The notes under the pieces: model-generated
What the model saw: only the letters and a program-made list of their open reading frames with translations
What the model was told of the DNA's origin: nothing
Database searches by the model: none
Part shown: in pieces, positions 29,501-38,574 of the stretch
Numbering within the stretch: position 1 is the first letter of the stretch
Layout of the letters: each line of letters begins with the position of its first letter
Assembly (NCBI RefSeq): GCF_038070005.1
Contig: NZ_JBBPCO010000010.1
Span: 1-64,000 of the forward strand
DNA: 64,000 nt
Reading direction: 5' to 3'
Source: Thermithiobacillus plumbiphilus
GTDB taxonomy: Bacteria; Pseudomonadota; Gammaproteobacteria; Acidithiobacillales; Thermithiobacillaceae
Position numbers and translations under genes: made by a program

Positions 29501-30355
29501 TTGAATATTGCCTTCTTGCGCAATCAGAACCTGACTCGCGGCTTTTCAGCCAAACCCGTTTTCCTGCAGAAAAGCCAGTCCCTGCCTGCGTGGCTGATTG
29601 CCGCGCCGTTGTTGCTGCTGCTCGTGATGCATCTGGCTTACTGGACCTGGACTTTCGCACAGCCCAGGGCGTCCGTCTCAGGGCGGTCTTCCACGCCGGC
29701 TGCCGTGTCGGTCAATGTCGATGCCATTCTCCAGAGTGGCCTTTTCGGCAGTTCCCGCAGCGAAGCCCCTGGGGCCGTTGCCGAGGTACCCGCCATCCCC
29801 CTGGAATTGCAGGGCGTTTTCAGTGGCAGCGGTCGCTTCCCGGGCTACGCCATCGTGAATGCGGAGGGCACGGCGCAGATCGTGCGCGAAGGCGGGGAGA
29901 TCGCATCGGGCATCAAATTGCTCAAGGTGAGCCCGGATCGGGTGACCATCCTGCGCGGGAATAGGGAGGAGACCCTCGAATTCCCGACGGCGGCTGGCAG
30001 TCAGCCTGCAGATGTATCTGCCGTGGGCGCGCCGGCTGCTGCCCAGCCCAGGAACGTCACCGTGCCGCGCGCCCTGATCAACAGTGCAATGCGTGATCCG
30101 GCGCAATGGATTCGCGCCGGGGTGCTGGCGCCAAATCCCGGCGGCGGGCTGAAGGTGGTTTCGGTGGCGGGTGGCGGGCTCTACCAACGTCTGGGCCTGC
30201 AGGGTGGCGACGTCATCCAGTCCATCAATGGCCAGCCGGTGACCAGCCCGGATCAGGCCCTGACCCAGGCCCGCAATGGCATCAGCGCTGGCAGTCTGCG
30301 CATCGACGTGCTGCGCAATGGCAGCATTCAGCAATTGAGTTACAGCTTCAGCTAG
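29501..30355 (+). CDS. gspC: Type II secretion protein GspC
   Basis: A 284-residue bitopic inner-membrane protein. One membrane helix (LIAAPLLLLLVMHLAY, about residues 32-50) is followed by a periplasmic homology region (IPLELQGVFSG) that contacts the secretin. A C-terminal PDZ domain (YQRLGLQGGDVIQSINGQPV) is linked to substrate recruitment. The start is uncertain: TTG 29501 is the first possible one and has only a weak AGGTCG upstream, yet no ATG occurs before the membrane helix. First gene of the gsp operon. Confidence 0.88.
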   Translation: MNIAFLRNQNLTRGFSAKPVFLQKSQSLPAWLIAAPLLLLLVMHLAYWTWTFAQPRASVSGRSSTPAAVSVNVDAILQSGLFGSSRSEAPGAVAEVPAIPLELQGVFSGSGRFPGYAIVNAEGTAQIVREGGEIASGIKLLKVSPDRVTILRGNREETLEFPTAAGSQPADVSAVGAPAAAQPRNVTVPRALINSAMRDPAQWIRAGVLAPNPGGGLKVVSVAGGGLYQRLGLQGGDVIQSINGQPVTSPDQALTQARNGISAGSLRIDVLRNGSIQQLSYSFS

Positions 30356-30393
30356 CTTTGGCCAAAAATGTGGAAAGACATAAGGAGGCAAGA

Positions 30394-30444
30394 ATGCAGG
30401 CGATCGGCTCCGGTAATGGTGATCTGATGAGCGTGGTGAACTGA
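30394..30444 (+). CDS. 16-codon leader ORF overlapping the gspD start
   Basis: ATG 30394 has a perfect TAAGGAGG site. The frame encodes MQAIGSGNGDLMSVVN and its TGA stop overlaps the gspD ATG (TGATG at 30442-30446). gspD itself has no good ribosome site, so translation of the leader probably feeds ribosomes to gspD. The peptide need not have its own function. Too short for homology support. Confidence 0.5.
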   Translation: MQAIGSGNGDLMSVVN

Positions 30445-32627
30445 TGGTCAGCCAGATCAGGCGGGGGCTTTCCACGTTGTTTCTGCTGGGCGTGATCTGG
30501 CACGGAAGTGTCTGGGCCGCCCAGGACCGGGTCACGCTGAATTTTCAGAATGCCGACATCGAATCCGTGGTGAAGATGATGTCGCAGATCACAGGAAGGA
30601 ATTTTCTGCTGGACCCGCGTGTCAAAGGCAACGTGACCATTATCTCCAGCACGCCCATCCCCCGCGACCAGGCCTATCAGGTGTTCCTTGCCGCCCTGCG
30701 TGTGCAGGGTTTCGCGGCCGTGCAGGGGAGTGGCGTGACGCGCATCCTGCCGGAAACCGATGCCAAGCTGATGGCGACTCCCACCTATCTGGGCAAACAG
30801 CCGGGCAGCCGCGGTGACCAGATCATCACCCAGATCTATCAGCTGCAGAACGAGTCCGCGGCACAGCTGATGCCGGTACTGCGGCCGCTGGTGTCGCCCA
30901 ATAACTACATGGCGGCCTATCCCGGCACCAATACCCTGGTGATCACCGATTACGCCGACAACGTGCGGCGCATCACCAGCATCGTTTCCGCCATCGACCG
31001 TCCCCGTAGCCGCGCGGACATCAACCTGGTGCGGCTCAAGCACGCCTCGGCGGTGGACATGGCGCAGCTCCTGTCGCGGCTAATGACCGACAACAATACC
31101 CAGGGCGGGGGCGGCGCGCCGGTCCAGCCGGGTGCCCCCGCAGGTGCTGTGCCGGCACCGATGCCCGAGCTCGGGGGGGAGGCCAGTTCTCTGTCCATCG
31201 TGCCGGACATGCGTACCAACAGTCTGCTGGTGCGTACCCAGAATCCTGGCCAGTTGCTGCGCATCCGGGCACTGGTGGCAACCCTTGACGTGCCGGCCAG
31301 CGGCTCGGGCAACATCCATGTGGTTTACCTGCGCAATGCCGAAGCGGGCAAGCTCGCGCAGGTCCTGCAGGGGCTGATCACCGGTCAGATGCGCAACGTG
31401 CCGGCCGGAGACAGTGGTAACACCGATGCCGGTGGCGCCGGGGCGACACCGGCTGCAGCGCCGGGCGGGGCTGCTGGCGCGGCCGGGCGTCTCGCCGGAC
31501 CGGAAACCGTGATGGTACAGCCCGATGAGGCGACCAATTCGATCATCATCACCGCGCCGGATGGCATGTACAACGCCCTGCGCTCGGTCATCGACAAGCT
31601 CGACGTGCGCCGCGCCCAGGTCTACGTCGAGGCCCTGATTGCCGAGGTAAGCGAGGAAAAGGCCGCCGAGTTCGGCATCCAGTGGCAGGGGACCCGGGAT
31701 GTCGATGGCAATCTTGTGTTCGGCGGCACCAACTTCAATGGCCCCAGTGGCATCCGCGGCATCTCGTTCAATCCCGGTAATCTCGCCAATGTCGGGGATG
31801 GTCTGACCCTCGGCGTGATTCGCGGCAGCCTCAATATCGGCGGCCTCAATGTTGTGAATATCGCGGCACTGGCGCGGGCGCTGGAATCGGATGCCAATGC
31901 CAACATTCTCTCCACGCCCAATCTGCTGACCCTGGACAATTCCGAGGCCAAGATCGTGGTGGCCCAGAACGTGCCCTTCGTGACTGGCAGCTATGCCCAG
32001 GCGACCGCCACCGGCACCGGGGCCGCGGTCAATCCCTTCCAGACCATCGAGCGCCGGGATGTCGGCCTGACCCTGAAGATCCGGCCGCAGATCAGCGAGG
32101 GCGGCGGCATCACCCTGCAGATCTACCAGGAGGTGTCAAGCCTGGCTCAGGCCGTGGCGACCAACGTGCGTCCCGCCGACATCATCACCAACAAGCGTTC
32201 CCTGGAGTCCAAGGTCCGTGTCGACGACGGCAACATCATCGTGCTCGGCGGGCTCATTCAGGACAGCCTGGACGACGGCCGGCAATCTGTTCCCATCCTG
32301 GGACAGATCCCGGTGTTGGGCAATCTGTTCCGCTACAACACGCGCCGGCACAGCAAGACCAATCTGATGGTCTTCCTGCGGCCGGTGGTCATCCGTGATC
32401 CGGTGGTCGGGCAGGGTCTGACCCAGGATCGTTACGACTACATCCGCGGGCAGCAGATGAACATGTCCGTGGAAAGCCATCCCGTCCTGCCCTACGTGGC
32501 CCCGCCGCAGTTGCCGCCCTTCAAGGTCAATCCGCCTTCCCCGGAGAGCACCCGGGAGCCGCGTGACGACAGATCCGGCAGGGATGACGCCAGACAGCAG
32601 GGCGGCACTGAGGAACAAACGAAATGA
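30444..32627 (+). CDS. gspD: Type II secretion secretin GspD
   Basis: The 727-residue outer-membrane pore of the secretion system. Signal peptide (cut near VWAA), N0 domain (VTLNFQNADIESVVKMM), N1-N3 repeats (to about residue 370), then the secretin core with VAQNVPFVTGSY, RRDVGLTLKIRPQI and GGLIQDS. Gly/Ala/Pro-rich loops interrupt N2 and N3 (about 215-245 and 315-350). The C-terminal Pro/Arg/Asp tail may bind a pilotin. Start coupled to the 16-codon leader. Confidence 0.95.
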   Translation: MVSQIRRGLSTLFLLGVIWHGSVWAAQDRVTLNFQNADIESVVKMMSQITGRNFLLDPRVKGNVTIISSTPIPRDQAYQVFLAALRVQGFAAVQGSGVTRILPETDAKLMATPTYLGKQPGSRGDQIITQIYQLQNESAAQLMPVLRPLVSPNNYMAAYPGTNTLVITDYADNVRRITSIVSAIDRPRSRADINLVRLKHASAVDMAQLLSRLMTDNNTQGGGGAPVQPGAPAGAVPAPMPELGGEASSLSIVPDMRTNSLLVRTQNPGQLLRIRALVATLDVPASGSGNIHVVYLRNAEAGKLAQVLQGLITGQMRNVPAGDSGNTDAGGAGATPAAAPGGAAGAAGRLAGPETVMVQPDEATNSIIITAPDGMYNALRSVIDKLDVRRAQVYVEALIAEVSEEKAAEFGIQWQGTRDVDGNLVFGGTNFNGPSGIRGISFNPGNLANVGDGLTLGVIRGSLNIGGLNVVNIAALARALESDANANILSTPNLLTLDNSEAKIVVAQNVPFVTGSYAQATATGTGAAVNPFQTIERRDVGLTLKIRPQISEGGGITLQIYQEVSSLAQAVATNVRPADIITNKRSLESKVRVDDGNIIVLGGLIQDSLDDGRQSVPILGQIPVLGNLFRYNTRRHSKTNLMVFLRPVVIRDPVVGQGLTQDRYDYIRGQQMNMSVESHPVLPYVAPPQLPPFKVNPPSPESTREPRDDRSGRDDARQQGGTEEQTK

Positions 32628-34213
32628 CCGAGTTGAACACATCGGCCCGGGCGGTGCCTCTCGAATCCGAGCGGGTGGCCGTGCGGATCGGCGCTGGTGA
32701 GGCCGGGCCCGTCGAGAATGGCCAGCCCAACACGCCGGACAGCCACTGGGCCCAGAAGCTGCCTTATCACTTCGCCCGCAACAAGGGCGTAGTGGTGGCG
32801 GGCGAGCATGACGGCCTGCTGGAAGTCTGGGCACGCGCCTATCCCGCACCCGCGGTGATGGCCGAGCTGCGCCGGACCCTGGGGCGTCCCCTGAGCGTGC
32901 GCATCCTCGATGTGGCAGCATTCGATACGGCGCTGAACCAGGCCTATGAGCGGCGCGACAATGCCGCCGAGCGCCTGATCGACGACATGGGCGACAATCT
33001 CAACCTGGAGCAGCTCGCCCAGGAGATTCCCGAGATTTCCGACCTGCTGGAAGCCGAGGACGACGCGCCGATCATCCGCCTGATCAATGCCCTGCTGACC
33101 CAGGCCATGCGCGAAAATGCCTCGGACATCCACATCGAGGCCTTCGAGGAAAGATCCGTGGTGCGCTTTCGGGTGGACGGCGCCCTGCGCGACATCGTCT
33201 CGCCCCAGCGTGCCCTTCATGCCGCCATGGTGTCGCGCATCAAGGTGATGGCGCAGCTCGACATTGCCGAAAAACGCCTGCCCCAGGATGGACGCATCGG
33301 CCTGAAGCTGGCCGGCCGGCCGGTGGACGTGCGCGTGTCGACCCTGCCTACCGGGCACGGCGAGCGGGTGGTGCTGCGTCTGCTCGACAAGCAGGCCGGG
33401 CGCCTGGACCTGGATCGCCTCGGCATGCCGGCGCCGACGCTCCGGGCCCTGGACAGCCTGATCCGCCAGCCACATGGCATCATCCTGGTGACCGGCCCGA
33501 CCGGTTCGGGCAAGACCACCACGCTGTATGCCGCCCTGTCACGGCTCGATACCGAATCCCTCAACATCATGACGGTGGAGGATCCGATCGAGTATGACCT
33601 GTCCGGGGTCGGGCAGACCCAGGTCAATCCGCGCATCGATCTCAGCTTCGCCCGCGCCCTGCGCGCCATCCTGCGTCAGGACCCGGATGTGGTGATGATC
33701 GGCGAGATCCGCGATCTGGAGACCGCGCAGATAGCGGTGCAGGCCAGTCTCACCGGGCACCTGGTGCTGGCCACCCTGCATACCAACGATGCCGTGGGCG
33801 CCGTCACCCGGCTGGCGGACATGGGGGTCGAACCCTTCCTGCTGGCCTCCAGCCTGATTGGGGTACTGGCGCAACGCCTGGTGCGCAAGCTCTGCCCGAT
33901 CTGCAAGGAGGCCTATCAGGCCGACGAGCGGGAACGCGCTGTCGTTGGCCATCCCCTGCCCGCTGGGCTGATCTATCGCGCCAAGGGTTGCCCGGCCTGT
34001 GGCCAGACCGGTTACCAGGGACGCAGTGGTATCTACGAGCTGATCACGATGGATGACACCCTGCGCCGGCTGGTCCATGACGAGGCTTCCGAGCAGGATC
34101 TGCGTGACCATGCCCGCAAGCAGGGCATGCTGTCGCTGCGCGAGGACGGCATGCGCTATGTTGCCGAAGGCGCGACCTCGATCGAGGAAGTCCTGCGCGT
34201 CGCCCGGAGCTAG
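32624..34213 (+). CDS. gspE: Type II secretion ATPase GspE
   Basis: A 529-residue hexameric cytoplasmic ATPase powering pseudopilus assembly. Walker A GPTGSGKTTTLY (about residue 290), Asp box and Walker B IGEIRDLETAQIA, His box GHLVLATLHTNDA. The zinc-binding CPIC...CPAC motif near residue 423-465 is typical of GspE. ATGA overlap with gspD. Confidence 0.97.
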   Translation: MTELNTSARAVPLESERVAVRIGAGEAGPVENGQPNTPDSHWAQKLPYHFARNKGVVVAGEHDGLLEVWARAYPAPAVMAELRRTLGRPLSVRILDVAAFDTALNQAYERRDNAAERLIDDMGDNLNLEQLAQEIPEISDLLEAEDDAPIIRLINALLTQAMRENASDIHIEAFEERSVVRFRVDGALRDIVSPQRALHAAMVSRIKVMAQLDIAEKRLPQDGRIGLKLAGRPVDVRVSTLPTGHGERVVLRLLDKQAGRLDLDRLGMPAPTLRALDSLIRQPHGIILVTGPTGSGKTTTLYAALSRLDTESLNIMTVEDPIEYDLSGVGQTQVNPRIDLSFARALRAILRQDPDVVMIGEIRDLETAQIAVQASLTGHLVLATLHTNDAVGAVTRLADMGVEPFLLASSLIGVLAQRLVRKLCPICKEAYQADERERAVVGHPLPAGLIYRAKGCPACGQTGYQGRSGIYELITMDDTLRRLVHDEASEQDLRDHARKQGMLSLREDGMRYVAEGATSIEEVLRVARS

Positions 34214-34249
34214 GCCATCATTCCATGAGACAGGTGCCGAGGATTGCTG

Positions 34250-35464
34250 ATGGCGGCCTTTGAGTTCGAGGCGATGGGGCAGAATGGCCGTACCCAGCGC
34301 GGCGTGCTGGAAGGCGATACCGCAAGGCAGGTTCGCGTGGCGCTGCGGGAGCGCGGCCTCATCCCAGTGCGGGTCGAGCCGATCCGCAGCGAGCGGAGTG
34401 GAAGTGGCGGCACGATACGCTTGCGCCGGGGCCTGCCCGCCGCGCAGCTGGCGCTCGTCACCCGCCAGTTTGCCACCCTGCTGGCGGCCGGCCTGACGAT
34501 CGAGCAATCCCTGAATGGGCTCATCGAACAGAGCGAATCGCCCCGCGCGACACAGATTCTGGCCGGGGTTCGCACCGGCGTGCTGTCGGGCCAGTCCCTG
34601 GCAGTTGCCATGGGCGCCTATCCGGCGGCCTTTCCCGAGATCTATCGTACCCTGATCCGTGCCGGTGAGAGCTCCGGGCGTCTGGACTCGGTGATGCTGA
34701 GTCTGGCGGATTATACCGAGGACCGACAGGCCCTGCGCCAGAAGGTCGTGCTGGCCATGGTCTATCCTGCACTGGTGAGCCTGGTGGCCATCGCCGTGGT
34801 GCTTGGCCTCCTGACCTATGTGGTGCCGCAGGTGGTGCAAGTCTTCGAAAGTACCGATCAGGTCCTGCCGCTGCTCACCCGCATGCTGATCGGCCTGAGC
34901 GATTTCCTGCGTGCCACCGGCATCTACTGGCTGATACTCTTTGCGGTCCTGGCGGTGATTGGTCTGCGCCTGCTGAGAAAGCCCGCCTGGCGCTGGCGCC
35001 TGGATACCTTTCTGTTGAAGGTGCCGGTGGTCGGGCGCCTGATTCGCGGGCTCAATGCCGCGCGTCTGGCCAGCACCCTGAGCATCCTGGTCGGCGGTGG
35101 GGTGCCCCTGCTGTCGGCCCTGCAGGCCGCCCAGGGCGTGGTCAACAACCTGCCCATGCGCGAGGCCCTGGAAGAGGCCGAGCGCCAGGTGCGCGAGGGC
35201 GGCAGCCTGCATCGGGCACTCAAGCGCAGTGGCCGTTTCCCGCCGATGATGGTGCATCTGATCGGCAGTGGCGAGGCCAGTGGCCAGCTCGGCCCTTTGC
35301 TCAGCCGCGCCGCGGATCAGCAGCGCCGCGAGCTGGAGGGCTGGGTCGGCGCCCTGACCGCCCTGCTGGAGCCCATGATGATCCTGACCATGGGTGGCGT
35401 GGTGCTGACCATCGTGCTGGCCATCCTGATGCCGATCTTTGAAATGAACCAACTGGTAAAATAG
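34250..35464 (+). CDS. gspF: Type II secretion inner-membrane platform protein GspF
   Basis: A 404-residue polytopic protein with two repeated cytoplasmic GspF domains ([21 protein letters not shown] and [18 protein letters not shown]) and three membrane segments. It links the ATPase to the pseudopilus. ATG 34250 has GAGGA just upstream and gives the usual MAAFEFEAM start; a TTG six bases earlier is less likely. Confidence 0.95.
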   Translation: MAAFEFEAMGQNGRTQRGVLEGDTARQVRVALRERGLIPVRVEPIRSERSGSGGTIRLRRGLPAAQLALVTRQFATLLAAGLTIEQSLNGLIEQSESPRATQILAGVRTGVLSGQSLAVAMGAYPAAFPEIYRTLIRAGESSGRLDSVMLSLADYTEDRQALRQKVVLAMVYPALVSLVAIAVVLGLLTYVVPQVVQVFESTDQVLPLLTRMLIGLSDFLRATGIYWLILFAVLAVIGLRLLRKPAWRWRLDTFLLKVPVVGRLIRGLNAARLASTLSILVGGGVPLLSALQAAQGVVNNLPMREALEEAERQVREGGSLHRALKRSGRFPPMMVHLIGSGEASGQLGPLLSRAADQQRRELEGWVGALTALLEPMMILTMGGVVLTIVLAILMPIFEMNQLVK

Positions 35465-35477
35465 GGAGCACGACGCA

Positions 35478-35936
35478 GTGAATGACCGTAACAGAGCGCC
35501 GAATGGCATGCGAATCACAGAGGGTGGTTTCACCCTGATCGAGATCATGGTGGTGGTGGTGATTCTCGGCATTCTGGCGGCGCTGGTGGTGCCCAAGATC
35601 ATGAGCCGCCCGGATGAGGCCCGCATCGTCGCGGCGCGTCAGGACATCAGTGGCATCATGCAGGCGCTCAAGCTCTACAAGCTCGACAACTACCGCTACC
35701 CCACCACGGAGCAGGGTCTGCAGGCGCTGGTCAGCAAGCCCGGCACCCCGCCGGTTCCCGCGAACTGGAAGGCCGGCGGCTATCTGGACAAGTTGCCGCG
35801 CGACCCCTGGGGACAACCCTATCAATACCTCAGTCCCGGTGTGCACGGCGAGGTCGATGTGTTTAGCCTGGGGGCCGATGGCGCGCCCGGCGGCGAGGGC
35901 AGTGATGCGGATATCGGCTCCTGGAACACTCAGTAA
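35478..35936 (+). CDS. gspG: Major pseudopilin GspG
   Basis: A 152-residue type IV pilin-like protein. The prepilin peptidase cuts in [13 protein letters not shown], giving an N-terminal helix. The C-terminal part has the GspG calcium-site region ([12 protein letters not shown] and [13 protein letters not shown]). The start is GTG 35478 with GGGAG nine bases upstream; ATG 35508 would leave a shorter leader. Confidence 0.95.
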   Translation: MNDRNRAPNGMRITEGGFTLIEIMVVVVILGILAALVVPKIMSRPDEARIVAARQDISGIMQALKLYKLDNYRYPTTEQGLQALVSKPGTPPVPANWKAGGYLDKLPRDPWGQPYQYLSPGVHGEVDVFSLGADGAPGGEGSDADIGSWNTQ

Positions 35937-35950
35937 GCTGGCCTGAGGCC

Positions 35951-36466
35951 ATGTACCGTCAGCGCGGCTTCACGCTGATCGAGATCCTGGTCGTGCTGGT
36001 ACTGATCGGTATCACGCTAGGGCTGGTGGGCATCAATCTCATGCCCGACCAGCGTCGTGAGCTCGGCGAGGAGGCGCAACGCCTGGCGCTCCTGATCGAA
36101 CAGGCACAGGAGGAGGCCGTGCTGAGCGGCAATACCCTGGGTTTCGAGCTGTCCGCCAATGGCTACCGCTTCGTTCGGGAGAATGCAGCCGTGAGCGATG
36201 TTCCCGGAGACACGGACAAGCCGGCCTGGTCGGTAGTGGAGGACGATGAACTCCTGCGCCCCAGGCAGTGGCGGGCCGCGATAGCCGTCGAAGCGCTGAG
36301 CATCAACGGCCAGCCGGTACCCTTGCCGATGAAGTCACCCCTGCTGTTGAGTCCGACGGGTCTGGGCGAACCCTTCGAGCTCGATCTCGCGCTGGAAGGT
36401 TACCGGATCCAGCTGGCGGGAGATGGCCGACGCGTGCGGGTCGTCTCCGCGACGGCGCCGGGATGA
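35951..36466 (+). CDS. gspH: Minor pseudopilin GspH
   Basis: A 171-residue pseudopilin with a very short leader MYRQRG|FTLIEILVVLVLIG. The rest has the GspH-type soluble domain. Ends in an ATGA overlap with gspI. Confidence 0.9.
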   Translation: MYRQRGFTLIEILVVLVLIGITLGLVGINLMPDQRRELGEEAQRLALLIEQAQEEAVLSGNTLGFELSANGYRFVRENAAVSDVPGDTDKPAWSVVEDDELLRPRQWRAAIAVEALSINGQPVPLPMKSPLLLSPTGLGEPFELDLALEGYRIQLAGDGRRVRVVSATAPG

Positions 36467-37041
36467 GGTCTGCCGCCTTGCCAGTGCGCTCCGGCCCGGC
36501 GGCAGCCCGAGGCTTCACCCTGCTGGAGGTGCTGGTCGCCCTGGCCATTCTGGCGGTGGCCCTGGCGGCCGCCCTGCGGGCGACTGGCCTGGCCGCGGGC
36601 CAGACCGAGGCGCTGCGTGACCGCCTGGGCGCCACCTGGGTGGCCCAGAACCGGATGGCCTTGCACCTGGCCCTGCATGACTGGCCCTCCCCGGGCGAGT
36701 TCGAGGGCGATGCCGAGCAGGCCGGCATGCGCTATGTCTGGCAGGAGGTGGTCAGCAACACGCCGAACCCGGTCTTCCGCCGCGTTGTCGTGCGGGTCTA
36801 TGCCGCCCAGGCGCCGGAGCAGGTGCTTGCGACCCTGATGGGTTATCTGGTGCGTGAGCCCGAAGATCCCGGCGCCCCGCCACAACAGGACGACCAGCAG
36901 CCCGATACCGAAGCGTCGCCAGGGACGGAGGCGAACAGCCCGGATGCGATACCCTCCGGATCCGAGGCGGATGCTGGAGGCCCAAGCCCTGAAGAGCTGC
37001 AGGCCCAGGAGCTTCGGGCCCAGGAACCCCGTGGATACTGA
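36463..37041 (+). CDS. gspI: Minor pseudopilin GspI with unusual acidic/proline tail
   Basis: A 192-residue pseudopilin cut at ARG|FTLLEVLVALAIL, in the tip complex with GspJ and GspK. ATG 36463 overlaps the gspH stop; the open frame from 36268 is an extension inside gspH. A normal GspI ends near residue 130. Here about 60 more residues rich in Pro, Asp, Glu and Gln follow (from REPEDPGAPP), predicted disordered. The next gene starts inside the end of this tail. Confidence 0.9.
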   Translation: MRSAALPVRSGPAAARGFTLLEVLVALAILAVALAAALRATGLAAGQTEALRDRLGATWVAQNRMALHLALHDWPSPGEFEGDAEQAGMRYVWQEVVSNTPNPVFRRVVVRVYAAQAPEQVLATLMGYLVREPEDPGAPPQQDDQQPDTEASPGTEANSPDAIPSGSEADAGGPSPEELQAQELRAQEPRGY

Positions 37042-37651
37042 GTTCGCGGCCCGGCGCCCGACTGCCGGATTCACCTTGCTGGAAGTGCTGGTGGCGATCA
37101 TGATCTTTGCCATCATGTCGGTGGTCGCCTACCGCGGGCTGGACCAGGTTCTGCTGGCCCGGGAACGGCTCACGGCCATCACCACGCAATGGCGTGAACT
37201 GGGCTTGCTGCTGGGTCAGATGGGCCGGAATTTTGCCACGGCGACGAGCTACGTACCGGCCAGGGAGGATGGCCAGCCCGAGCCGGTGTTCCTAGCCCAG
37301 GTGCAGCCGACGGATACCGAGGAAACGCTGCTGAGCATGCATGTCATGGGTGATCCGGCCAATCCCGCACCGGCCAGTGCCCTGCACCGGGTCGCCTACC
37401 GCTTGCGGGAAGGGCGGGTGGAGTTCCTGCTCTGGCCGGCCGCCAATCCCGGTCAGGCGCAGCCGGAGCCGCGGGTGCTCACCCTGGCGGAAAATGTGGA
37501 GGAATTTCGGTTGCGATATCTGGGACCGGACGGCAACTGGCGCGATGACTGGCCTGGCGACCAGAATACGACCCCTTTGCCCTGGGGCGTGGAAGTACAG
37601 GTCCGCCTGCGCGGCATGGCTCCCGTCACCCGGATCTTCTCGCTGCAATGA
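37031..37651 (+). CDS. gspJ: Minor pseudopilin GspJ
   Basis: A 206-residue pseudopilin with cleavage at TAG|FTLLEVLVAIMIF and a GspJ-type soluble domain. I chose GTG 37031 (AGGA six bases upstream), overlapping gspI by 11 bp. The open frame reaches back to 36854, but that extra part is Arg/Pro-rich and is a shadow of the gspI tail. Confidence 0.9.
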   Translation: MDTEFAARRPTAGFTLLEVLVAIMIFAIMSVVAYRGLDQVLLARERLTAITTQWRELGLLLGQMGRNFATATSYVPAREDGQPEPVFLAQVQPTDTEETLLSMHVMGDPANPAPASALHRVAYRLREGRVEFLLWPAANPGQAQPEPRVLTLAENVEEFRLRYLGPDGNWRDDWPGDQNTTPLPWGVEVQVRLRGMAPVTRIFSLQ

Positions 37652-38574
37652 ACGGACAGGGCTCAGTACGCGAGCAGGGCGTGGCGGTCATCACCGCCAT
37701 CCTCATCATGGCCATGGCCGCCAGCGTAGCGAGTTTCCTGGCTTGGCAGCAAGGCATCTGGACCCGTCAGGTACAGAATATGCGGGATCAGGCACAGGCG
37801 GAAACGCTTGCCGCGGCTGGCGTGGAATGGGCACGCGGCATTCTGGCCGAGGATGCCAAGGAGGGCGATACCGATCATCCCGGCGAGGCCTGGGCCCAGA
37901 CCCTGGCCGGCCTCGAGGTTGAAAACGGGCAGCTCGGTGGTTATATCCGCGATGCGCAGGCACGCTACAATCTCAACAACCTCAAGGGCAGTGGTCCGAT
38001 ACAGGAGAGAAACCTGGCTATTTTCAAGCGGCTTTTACAGAATCTGAAGCTCAACCCGGAAATAGGCGACCGGATCAGCGCCTGGCTGAATCCGGTAACG
38101 GCAAGCGGTGGCACGGCTGCGGCCCCGGTGGCGCCGACGCAGTCGGGCGCGACTTCGGGACGGCTGCTGTATTCAGCCAATAATCTCTATGCCGTGGAGG
38201 GCATCGCGCGGGATGACCTCGACCGGCTCTATCCCTACGTCATCGCCCTGCCAGCCACCTCTCCGACCCAGATCAATGTGAATACCGCGCCGCCCGAGCT
38301 GCTTTCCGCCGTACTGGAGCTGCCCCTGACCCAGGCACAGGCCCTGGTAAGGGCGCGCGAACGGGCGCCCTTCAAGGGCATCGAGGATTTCCGGGCTCGC
38401 CTGCCCGCCTCGGTGGCGGGCGTGGATGAAAGCCTGTTCAATGTCGCCAGCCAGTATTTTCTCGTCAACAGTCAGGCCATGGTGGGCCGGGTAACGATGC
38501 GCTATCGTGCCCTGCTCAACCGCCAGGGTGCTGCCTGGCCCAAGGTGATCTGGCGCGTACCGGGAGGTGCCTGA
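37648..38574 (+). CDS. gspK: Minor pseudopilin GspK
   Basis: A 308-residue tip pseudopilin. Leader REQGVAVITAILIMAMA (no glutamate at +5, as usual for GspK), then the large alpha-helical domain with NLNNLKG and the SAM-like repeat INVNTAPPELL. ATGA overlap with gspJ. Confidence 0.93.
   Translation: MNGQGSVREQGVAVITAILIMAMAASVASFLAWQQGIWTRQVQNMRDQAQAETLAAAGVEWARGILAEDAKEGDTDHPGEAWAQTLAGLEVENGQLGGYIRDAQARYNLNNLKGSGPIQERNLAIFKRLLQNLKLNPEIGDRISAWLNPVTASGGTAAAPVAPTQSGATSGRLLYSANNLYAVEGIARDDLDRLYPYVIALPATSPTQINVNTAPPELLSAVLELPLTQAQALVRARERAPFKGIEDFRARLPASVAGVDESLFNVASQYFLVNSQAMVGRVTMRYRALLNRQGAAWPKVIWRVPGGA

Noticed and set aside
33539-35626. 695-codon minus-strand open frame
   Set aside because: Antisense to gspE-gspF; His/Gln/Gly-rich content typical of a shadow frame.
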